Source: Massilia frigida (lineage in GTDB: Bacteria > Pseudomonadota > Gammaproteobacteria > Burkholderiales > Burkholderiaceae_D). Taken from it: a stretch of DNA of 64,000 nt. Positions 57,453 through 64,000 of this stretch are shown here, in pieces. Each line of letters opens with the position of its first letter. Positions within the stretch are counted from its first letter, which is position 1. Location: positions 1-64,000 of the forward strand of contig NZ_WHJG01000027.1 in the NCBI RefSeq assembly GCF_011682175.1. The letters run 5' to 3'. A program made the translations under genes and the position numbers. Under the pieces are notes generated by a model that was not told the origin of the DNA, did no database searches, and worked only from the letters and a program-made list of their open reading frames with translations.

Positions 57453-58415
57453 TCAGTCGAGGCTGAGTCCTTCCAGAGGGAAACCCTTGAGAAACTCGGC
57501 CGCAGGCAGACGCTTGCCGCCGGGTTTTTGCAGTTCCGTCAGGCGCAGGGTGCCTTGTTTGCAGGCGATGACGATGCCGTGCTGGGCATCGGCGGCCAGC
57601 ACCTGGCCGGGGGCGGCGTCGCTGCCGGCTTGCAGCGCCTCGGCGCCCCAGATCTTGATGACCACGCCGTTGACCTCGGCGTGGGCGCCGGGGAAGGGGT
57701 TGAAGGCGCGGATCTTGCGGCCCAGTTCGGCCGAGGAGAGGGAAAAGTCGAGTGCCGCTTCTTCCTTGCTGATCTTGGCGGCGTAGGTGACGCCCGCTTC
57801 GGGCTGGGGCTGGGGCACCGGGTGCAGCGTCCCGGCCGCGCGCGCGCGCAGGGCGTCGACGATCATGCGCGCGCCCAGGGCGGCCAGGGTGTCGTGCAGG
57901 GTTCCGGTGGTGTCGGTGGGGGCGATCGGCACCCGTTCCATCATCAGCATGGGGCCGGTGTCGAGGCCTTCTTCCATTTCCATGATGGTCACGCCGGTCT
58001 CCAGGTCGCCCGTTTCGATGGCGCGGTGGATCGGCGCGGCGCCGCGCCAGCGTGGCAGCAGGGAGCCGTGGATGTTGATGCAGGGCTTGATGTCGAGGGT
58101 GCTGCGCGGCAGGATCAGGCCGTAGGCGGCGACCACCATCACGTCGTAGTCGGTGGCCAGCAGGCGCGCGTGGGCGGCGGCGGCCTGGGCGGCGCGTTCG
58201 GGGTCCTTGCTGTCGAGGCGCAGGGAGAGCGGCTGCAGCACTTCGATGTCGTGGGCCAGGGCGAATTGCTTGACGGCGGAGGCGTGCAGCTGCATGCCAC
58301 GGCCGGCGGGACGGTCGGGCTGGGTCAGGACGAGTGGAATCTCGAAGCCGGCAACATGGAGGGCCTGGAGGGCGACGGCGGCAAACTCCGGCGTGCCGGC
58401 AAAGATGATTTTCAT
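57453..58415 (-). CDS. fmt: Methionyl-tRNA formyltransferase
   Basis: This 320-residue enzyme formylates initiator Met-tRNA with 10-formyltetrahydrofolate. [39 protein letters not shown], the catalytic [16 protein letters not shown] and [20 protein letters not shown] are conserved. The C-terminal OB-fold domain (about 205-320) is complete. It is downstream of def on the same strand, but 338 bases of tandem repeats and a REPIN separate them, unusually for a pair that is often adjacent. Confidence 0.96.
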   Translation of the reverse strand: MKIIFAGTPEFAAVALQALHVAGFEIPLVLTQPDRPAGRGMQLHASAVKQFALAHDIEVLQPLSLRLDSKDPERAAQAAAAHARLLATDYDVMVVAAYGLILPRSTLDIKPCINIHGSLLPRWRGAAPIHRAIETGDLETGVTIMEMEEGLDTGPMLMMERVPIAPTDTTGTLHDTLAALGARMIVDALRARAAGTLHPVPQPQPEAGVTYAAKISKEEAALDFSLSSAELGRKIRAFNPFPGAHAEVNGVVIKIWGAEALQAGSDAAPGQVLAADAQHGIVIACKQGTLRLTELQKPGGKRLPAAEFLKGFPLEGLSLD

Positions 58416-58465
58416 GGGATTCCTGGGTTAAAACAGTTCAAAGTACAGGTGGACTGTATGTCGAG

Positions 58466-58556
58466 AGCAACACTAAAAATTGGCGGCAACGCTAAAACCG
58501 GCAGCGACGCTAAAACCGGCAGCAACGCTAAAACCCGGCAGCAACGCTAAAAACCG
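58466..58556. repeat. Five tandem 18-bp repeats upstream of fmt
   Basis: Units of the form CAGCAACGCTAAAACCGG start at 58466, 58484, 58502, 58520 and 58539. The first is diverged and the fourth is one base longer. They run directly into the first arm of the REPIN at 58554 and lie 51 bases from the fmt start, so they fall in its leader or promoter. Confidence 0.8.
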
Positions 58557-58644
58557 TCGTTCCCGCGAAGGCGGGAACCCAAGTCCGTTGCTCAGTTCTC
58601 GACTGCGCTGATAACTTGGGTTCCCGCCTTCGCGGGAACGACGG
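58554..58644. repeat. REPIN: second perfect 31-bp inverted pair
   Basis: The arms at 58554-58584 and 58614-58644 are identical to those of the unit at 18687-18768, but the 29-bp spacer differs. It lies between def and fmt. The rest of 58645-58753 has no gene; short CTACGGT repeats occur at about 58648-58680. Confidence 0.85.
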
Positions 58645-58753
58645 CTCTACGGTTCTACGGTCGTATGGTTCTACGGTTCCAACGGGCACGGGCGACGGCG
58701 GATGACTAACGGTCTGTCACCTGCGTACAAACCTACCTGCCGGCAGCCTGCGA

Positions 58754-59296
58754 TCAGTGGCGGCGACCCGATGCCCGCAGCGCCGCTTCGCGTTCCATCC
58801 CGCGCTCTTCCTTGAGCATCTTGGCCTTGATCCGGTTGCGCTTGAGCGGCGACAGGTATTCCACGAACACCTTGCCCATCAAATGGTCCATTTCATGCTG
58901 GATGCACACGGCCATCAAGCCATCCGCGCTCAGCTCGAACGGCTTGCCCTCGGCATCGAGCGCGCTGACCTTGATCTGGGCAGGGCGCTCCACACCGTCG
59001 TAAATGCCCGGTACCGACAGGCAGCCTTCATCGTAGACTTGCTTCTCAGCACTTGCCCAAACGATTTTAGGATTGATGAACACGCGCAGATCGTCCTTGG
59101 TCTCGGACGTGTCGACGATGATCAGTTGTTCATGCACATCAACCTGGCTCGCAGCCAGGCCCACGCCGGGCGCGTCGTACATGGTCTCGGCCATGTCGGC
59201 CACCAGCTTGGTGAGGCGCTCGCCGAATTCGGTGACCGGCTTGGCCACCTTGTGAAGACGTGCGTCCGGGTAGCGGAGAATATTCAGTATTGCCAT
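58754..59296 (-). CDS. def: Peptide deformylase
   Basis: This 180-residue metalloenzyme removes the formyl group from new proteins. All three motifs are intact: GVGLAASQ (44-51), EGCLS with Cys92, and HEMDH with His134, Glu135 and His138. The C-terminus ([20 protein letters not shown]) is the usual basic helix. It is divergent from the LysM gene over 282 bases, which contain an AT-rich promoter-like region. Confidence 0.96.
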   Translation of the reverse strand: MAILNILRYPDARLHKVAKPVTEFGERLTKLVADMAETMYDAPGVGLAASQVDVHEQLIIVDTSETKDDLRVFINPKIVWASAEKQVYDEGCLSVPGIYDGVERPAQIKVSALDAEGKPFELSADGLMAVCIQHEMDHLMGKVFVEYLSPLKRNRIKAKMLKEERGMEREAALRASGRRH

Positions 59297-59578
59297 AGGT
59301 CTAGTAATTTCGATAACAATTCGGTGATAATTTCAAGTCCTCATACGCATAAGATTCTAAAACACAACAAAAACACAACAGACCCGCAACCGGGTTGAGT
59401 ATGGTTTTTCTTGCTAGTTCAAGGATTTATGTGCAGAATTTGATCCAGTTCGGCAAGCCTTATCATCGATATCGTCGATAGGGTAGCGTTAAATCGCGCT
59501 GTCTCTTGCGCTGTGGCTGGCAAGGTGACGTGTCCAGCTAGCAATTCCGTGTTAATGCCGCACTTTACGGACATCTCA

Positions 59579-60682
59579 ATGAAAAATTTTAGCACAGTCG
59601 GCGTCCGCGTAGCGGTTGTGGCGCTTTTTGCGGGACTGCTCGCAGCCCCGACCCAAGCGGCCACCTGCGAATTCCGGCCCAATGCCCCTGACCAGCATCT
59701 GGTGGTCAAGGGTGATACCTTGTGGGATATTTCCGGCAAGTTTCTGGAGCACCCATGGTGCTGGCCCCAGGTATGGGGACTGAACAAGGAAGAGATCCGC
59801 AATCCGCACTGGATTTATCCGGGGCAGGTGATCTACTTCGACCGCAAGAACAACCGCTTGTCGCTGACCCGTCCGGGTAGCGGCGATGGCTCCGGCAGCG
59901 CCAATGGCGTGCTGCGCCTGTCGCCGCAGGTGCGTACCGAAGGCTTGGGCAAGGATGCGATCCAGGCCATTCCGTCGGGCGTGATCGAACCGTTCCTGTC
60001 GCAGCCGCTGATCGTCGACGCCGACGAGCTGAAAGGCTCGCCGCGCATCGCGGCCGCCCAGGAAGGCCACGTTTATCTCGGCAAGGACGACAAGATCTAC
60101 GTCCGCGGCAACCTCAAGGGTGGCAGCTCGTTCCAGGTGTTCCGTCCGGGCACCCCGCTCAAGGATCCGGAAACCGGCAAGCTGGTCGCCTATGAAGCGG
60201 TGTACCTGGGCACGGCCAAGCTGTTTGCCGAAGCCAAGCCGGGCGTCGACGCGCACACCTTCGTGGTGGCCACGTCCAAGCAGGAAATCGGCGTGGGCGA
60301 CCTGCTGATTCCGGCGCCGCCGACCGTCATGCGCAACTACATGCCGCATCCGCCCGATCAAAAGGTCGACGCGCGCATCATGGGCGTGTATTCGGGCGTG
60401 ACCCATGCCGGCCAGAACCAGGTGGTCAGCATTAACCGCGGTACGCTTGACGGGGTCGATGTCGGCACCGTGCTCCAACTGTACAATATCGGCAAAGTGG
60501 TGGCCGATCCGGGTGCGCCGAAACGCGGCATCCTGGGCACCAAGAAAACGATGATCAAGCTGCCGGACGAACAATCGGGCACGCTGTTCATTTTCCGCAC
60601 GTTCAAGCGCGTGTCGTACGGCTTGATCATGCAGGTAACCGAGCCGGTTGAAATCGGCGACGTGGCCAGATCACCGGAGTAA
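59579..60682 (+). CDS. LysM-domain exported protein
   Basis: This 367-residue protein has a signal peptide (about 1-27, ending TQA). A LysM domain (about 38-90) has HLVVKGDTLWDISGKFLEHP and NPHWIYPGQVIYF, and binds peptidoglycan. The remaining 270 residues form a conserved region of unknown fold with VYLGKDDKIYVRG and repeated beta segments. It stands upstream of dprA-smg-topB, its usual place in betaproteobacteria. The start at 59579 gives the signal peptide; no lipobox is present. Confidence 0.88.
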   Translation: MKNFSTVGVRVAVVALFAGLLAAPTQAATCEFRPNAPDQHLVVKGDTLWDISGKFLEHPWCWPQVWGLNKEEIRNPHWIYPGQVIYFDRKNNRLSLTRPGSGDGSGSANGVLRLSPQVRTEGLGKDAIQAIPSGVIEPFLSQPLIVDADELKGSPRIAAAQEGHVYLGKDDKIYVRGNLKGGSSFQVFRPGTPLKDPETGKLVAYEAVYLGTAKLFAEAKPGVDAHTFVVATSKQEIGVGDLLIPAPPTVMRNYMPHPPDQKVDARIMGVYSGVTHAGQNQVVSINRGTLDGVDVGTVLQLYNIGKVVADPGAPKRGILGTKKTMIKLPDEQSGTLFIFRTFKRVSYGLIMQVTEPVEIGDVARSPE

Positions 60683-60689
60683 AACCGCC

Positions 60690-61820
60690 GTGCAAGACAC
60701 GGACCCCGCCAACCCCGCCAGCCCGGCCGCACGCCTGGCTGCCTGGGTACGCCTGGAGCAAACCCCGGGCGTGGGGTCCGCGACGGCGCACCACCTGCTG
60801 TCCCGCTTCGGCACCCCGCAGTCCATCTTTTCCGCTTCCCACCTGGCCTTGCGCGAGTTCGTCTCCGACAGCGTTGCGCGCGCCCTGTGCGGGCCCATGC
60901 CGGACGCTTGCGCCGCCTACCTCGATAGCGTGCACGACTGGCTGGCCCAGCCCGGTCACACTCTTCTCACTCCCGACCACGCCGCTTTTCCGCCGCTGCT
61001 GCGCCAGCTGGCCATGCCGCCCCTGCTGCTGTATGCCGCCGGCAGGATCGCGCTGCTGTCGGTCCCGGCCGTGGCCGTGGTCGGCAGCCGCAATGCGACC
61101 GGGCAGGGCGTGGCCAATGCGCGCGCTTTCGCCGCTGCGCTCAGCGCCGCCGGCCTGACCGTCGTCTCCGGGCTGGCGCTGGGCATCGATGCCGCCGCGC
61201 ACGACGGCGGCTTGCGCGGCCGCGGCTCGACCGTGGCCGTGACCGGCACCGGCGCCGACCGCATCTATCCGCGCCGCAACGAAGCCCTGGCCAGACGGAT
61301 CGCCGAAGAGGGTTGCCTCGTCAGTGAGTACCCACTCGGCACCGGCCCTTCGCCCGGCAATTTCCCGCGCCGCAACCGCCTGATCAGCGGCCTGTGCTGC
61401 GCCGTGCTGGTGGTCGAGGCCGCCGCTGGCTCGGGTTCGCTGATCACCGCCAAGCTTGCCGCCGATCAGGGGCGCGATGTGTTCGCCATTCCCGGATCGA
61501 TCCATGCGCCGCTGTCCAAGGGCTGCCATAGCTTGATCCGCGACGGCGCCACCCTGGTCGATTGCGTCGACGACATCCTCATTCCCCTGCAGGTGGCGCC
61601 CCTGGCCAGCCTGGCCGTGGCGGTGCCCGAATGCGGCGGCTGCGACGCCGGCCAGCTGGCGCTGCTCGACGCGCTGGCGTACGAACCGGTCGGCGCCGAT
61701 GCGCTGGCCGTGCTGGCCGGAAGCGAGCCGGGTGTGCTGGCTGGCCAGCTGCTGGCGCTGGAACTTGCCGGCCATGTCGAACGATTGCCGGGGGGATTGT
61801 TCCAGCGTGTAAAGCGGTAA
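60690..61820 (+). CDS. dprA: DNA-processing protein DprA
   Basis: This 376-residue protein, started at GTG 60690, protects incoming single strands and loads RecA during transformation. An N-terminal SAM-like helical part (about 15-85) is followed by the Rossmann domain: VAVVGSRNATGQGVANARAF, VSGLALGIDAAAHDGGL, GTGADRIYPRRNEALARRIA and FPRRNRLISGLCCAVLVVEA. A C-terminal winged-helix (about 315-376) ends the protein. It lies 7 bases behind the LysM gene. comM, another uptake gene, is broken in this window. Confidence 0.93.
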   Translation: MQDTDPANPASPAARLAAWVRLEQTPGVGSATAHHLLSRFGTPQSIFSASHLALREFVSDSVARALCGPMPDACAAYLDSVHDWLAQPGHTLLTPDHAAFPPLLRQLAMPPLLLYAAGRIALLSVPAVAVVGSRNATGQGVANARAFAAALSAAGLTVVSGLALGIDAAAHDGGLRGRGSTVAVTGTGADRIYPRRNEALARRIAEEGCLVSEYPLGTGPSPGNFPRRNRLISGLCCAVLVVEAAAGSGSLITAKLAADQGRDVFAIPGSIHAPLSKGCHSLIRDGATLVDCVDDILIPLQVAPLASLAVAVPECGGCDAGQLALLDALAYEPVGADALAVLAGSEPGVLAGQLLALELAGHVERLPGGLFQRVKR

Positions 61821-61886
61821 GAAAGCGCGCAAGAGGCGCGTGGACGGGGCTTGTGTCATAGCGAGCTTAACTGATAGAGTAGAGCC

Positions 61887-62351
61887 ATGTTCGATATCCT
61901 GGTCTACCTTTACGAGACGTACTACCGCCCCGATGCCTGCCCCGAGCCGGCTGCGTTGGCGCGTAAACTGTCCGCTGTCGGTTTCGACGATGTCGAAATT
62001 TCGGAAGCGCTCGTGTGGCTGACCGACCTGACTGAAATGGCGGGCGACGAAACCAATCTGTCGTTCACTTCCAGCGGTACCCGTTTTTACGTGCAGCAAG
62101 AATACGATGCCCTCGGCAGCGCCGCGGTCGGCTTCATCCAGTTCCTCGAAAGCGCGAGCGTGCTCAGCCCTGTGCAGCGCGAAATCGTGATCGAGCGCGC
62201 GCTGGCGCTGGAAGAGTCGCCGGTAGGCCTGGGCAAGCTGAAGATCATCGTGCTGATGCTGCTGTGGAGCCAGGGCAAGGAACCGGACGCGCTGATGTTC
62301 GACGACCTGTTCGGCTCCGACGACGAGCAAGCTCCCCGCCTGCTGCATTGA
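61887..62351 (+). CDS. smg: Smg family protein (DUF494)
   Basis: This 154-residue acidic protein is found next to dprA in many proteobacteria. [36 protein letters not shown] and [20 protein letters not shown] are conserved. Its biochemical role is not established. It is 66 bases behind dprA. Confidence 0.9.
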   Translation: MFDILVYLYETYYRPDACPEPAALARKLSAVGFDDVEISEALVWLTDLTEMAGDETNLSFTSSGTRFYVQQEYDALGSAAVGFIQFLESASVLSPVQREIVIERALALEESPVGLGKLKIIVLMLLWSQGKEPDALMFDDLFGSDDEQAPRLLH

Positions 62352-62609
62352 GCCAGGCCCGCGCCGCCCGCGTTGAGCCCGGCGGCGTCCCGTTTTCCCT
62401 TCCACGCAACGGTTTTGCCCCACTCGCGGCACGATTGTGGCCTTTGGCATGCAGTGGCTACTTGCGGATTTCCCGACAACCCGCTTATCATTGGCCGCTC
62501 TATCGGCTTGTTACAATTTCGATATCGGGTTGGCAAAACGCCGCCTGCTGCGGCCAAGCATGTATGATGCGCGAGCCCAACCACTTAATATAGTACGACG
62601 AGAAAACCT

Positions 62610-64000
62610 ATGACCAAAACCCTCATCATCGCCGAGAAGCCCTCCGTCGCGAACGATATCGCCAAGACGCTGGGCGGCTTCACCAAGCACGATGAGTACT
62701 TCGAATCGGACGAATACGTCCTGTCGTCGGCCGTCGGCCACCTGCTGGAAATCGCGGTGCCGGAAGAGCACGACGTCAAGCGCGGCAAGTGGAGCTTTGC
62801 CCACCTGCCCATGATTCCCCCGTATTTCGCGCTCAACCCGATCGCCAAGACCGAGGCGCGCCTCAAGGTCTTGAACAAGCTGATCAAGCGCAAGGATGTC
62901 ACCCAGCTCATCAACGCATGCGATGCCGGGCGCGAAGGCGAGCTGATTTTCCGCCTGATCGCGCAAAACGCCAAGGCCAAGCAGCCGATCAAGCGCCTGT
63001 GGCTGCAATCGATGACGCCGGGCGCGATCCGCGACGGTTTCACGCAACTGCGCAGCGACGAAGAAATGCTGCCGCTGGCCGACGCCGCGCGCTGCCGTTC
63101 GGAAGCGGACTGGCTGATCGGCATCAACGGCACCCGCGCCATGACCGCCTTCAACTCCAAGGAAGGCGGCTTCTACCTGACCACCGTGGGCCGCGTGCAA
63201 ACGCCGACCCTGTCGATCGTGGTCGAGCGCGAAGACAAGATCAAGAAATTCGTCTCGCGCGATTACTGGGAAGTGCGCGCCGAGTTCGTGTGCGCCGCCG
63301 GCGTGTATGAAGGGCGCTGGCTCGACCAGGCCTTCAAGAAGGACGAGAACGACCCTGAGAAGCGCGCCGAGCGCCTGTGGAGCAAGGCGGCGGCCGACAG
63401 CATCGCCATGGCCTGCAAGGGCCGCCAGGGCAATGTAACGGAAGAATCGAAGCCGACCACCTCGATGGCGCCGGCCCTGTTCGACCTGACCAGCCTGCAG
63501 CGCGAAGCCAACGGCCGTTTCGGCTTTTCGGCCAAGAACACGCTCGGCCTGGCCCAGGCGCTGTACGAAAAGCACAAGGTATTGACCTACCCGCGTACCG
63601 ATTCGCGCCATCTGCCGGAAGACTACGTGAGCACCGTCAAGGACACCATGGTGAGCCTGGCGGAAAACAATAATTACCACCAGTTCGCCAAGCAGATCAC
63701 CGACAAGGGCTGGGTCAAGCCGAACAAGCGCATTTTCGATAACACCAAGATCTCGGATCACTTCGCGATCATCCCGACCACGCTGGCGCCGAAGAATCTG
63801 TCGGAGCCGGAACAGAAGCTGTACGACCTGGTGACGCGCCGCTTCATGGCCGTGTTCTTCCCGCCTGCGGAATTCCAGGTCACCACCCGCTTTACCGAAG
63901 TGTCCGGCCATCAGTTCAAGACTGAAGGCAAGGTCATGACCAATCCGGGCTGGCTGGCGATCTACGGCAAGGAAGCGTCGACCGACAGCGACAAGGACGA
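62610..64000 (+). CDS. topB: DNA topoisomerase III, 5' part
   Basis: The first 463 residues are visible and the gene runs off the right edge. The Toprim domain has TLIIAEKPSVANDIAKTLG and the DxD block NACDAGREGELIFRLIAQ. The catalytic Tyr327 lies in VLTYPRTDSRHLPEDY, one residue off the E. coli TopB position. The enzyme decatenates single-stranded DNA with Mg. It follows smg after 258 bases, a betaproteobacterial arrangement. Confidence 0.94.
   Translation, partial: MTKTLIIAEKPSVANDIAKTLGGFTKHDEYFESDEYVLSSAVGHLLEIAVPEEHDVKRGKWSFAHLPMIPPYFALNPIAKTEARLKVLNKLIKRKDVTQLINACDAGREGELIFRLIAQNAKAKQPIKRLWLQSMTPGAIRDGFTQLRSDEEMLPLADAARCRSEADWLIGINGTRAMTAFNSKEGGFYLTTVGRVQTPTLSIVVEREDKIKKFVSRDYWEVRAEFVCAAGVYEGRWLDQAFKKDENDPEKRAERLWSKAAADSIAMACKGRQGNVTEESKPTTSMAPALFDLTSLQREANGRFGFSAKNTLGLAQALYEKHKVLTYPRTDSRHLPEDYVSTVKDTMVSLAENNNYHQFAKQITDKGWVKPNKRIFDNTKISDHFAIIPTTLAPKNLSEPEQKLYDLVTRRFMAVFFPPAEFQVTTRFTEVSGHQFKTEGKVMTNPGWLAIYGKEASTDSDKD

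Overview
The window is high-GC DNA from a betaproteobacterium, most likely a member of the Oxalobacteraceae (Massilia/Duganella/Janthinobacterium type). This is inferred from gene order and lineage-typical families: rsmB-DUF4390-ntrY-ntrX, a DUF3567 gene, metX-metW, the gshA/gshB pair next to a mannose-type EIIA with ptsH-ptsI, dprA-smg-topB, gatCAB divergent from mreBCD-mrdA-rodA, and dispersed palindromic repeats of the kind common in that family. No rRNA or tRNA gene was recognised.

Positions 1-1860 are AT-richer than the rest and look like the right-hand part of an integrated element. It holds the start of an IS4/Tn5-like transposase, an XRE regulator with a palindromic operator, a small membrane protein and a small protein with two DnaJ-type zinc motifs. 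It ends in two spaced near-identical repeats and a terminal TGTC that abuts codon 287 of a comM gene, whose last ~215 codons are missing. Positions 3087-6023 carry little-known genes (a membrane protein, an uncharacterised 130-residue protein, a SUKH/SMI1-KNR4 protein) and a probable gene remnant. Positions 6379-8985 encode a large surface lipoprotein with an alginate-lyase-like domain.

From 9.2 kb the window is mostly conserved chromosome: an ABM-fold protein divergent from a TetR regulator, ubiK, a nitrogen operon (porin-glnK-amtB) behind a likely sigma-54 promoter, glutathione synthesis plus PTS phosphotransferases, metX-metW, an M48 protease and a pseudouridine synthase. Positions 22.6-26.3 kb are more accessory: a VOC protein beside a 30-bp LexA-like palindrome, xth/pyrE, a frameshifted HEPN-domain gene coupled to an unknown gene, and a divergent endonuclease V. 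Then come gatCAB, the rod-shape operon mreBCD-mrdA-rodA-rlpA, and a leftward run argS-SPOR-dsbA-SDR-birA-coaX-SPOR.

The right third holds rsmB-DUF4390-ntrY-ntrX-CobW-like-DUF3567, a class II amidotransferase, an EAL/HDOD signalling protein, an SPW membrane protein, metH, an orphan BrnA-like antitoxin, fmt and def separated by repeats, a LysM protein, dprA, smg and the 5' part of topB. Methionine appears at several levels (metX, metW, metH, fmt, def). Envelope growth appears in the mre/mrd cluster and three SPOR-domain proteins. Two DNA-uptake genes (comM, dprA) are present, but comM is broken.

The least explained signals are the comM-targeting element end, the HEPN frameshift pair, the LexA-like palindrome, the repeat families (two palindromic families, a 172-bp inverted-repeat unit, 18-bp and 42-bp tandem repeats), and the orphan BrnA-like gene with its four-half-site operator.
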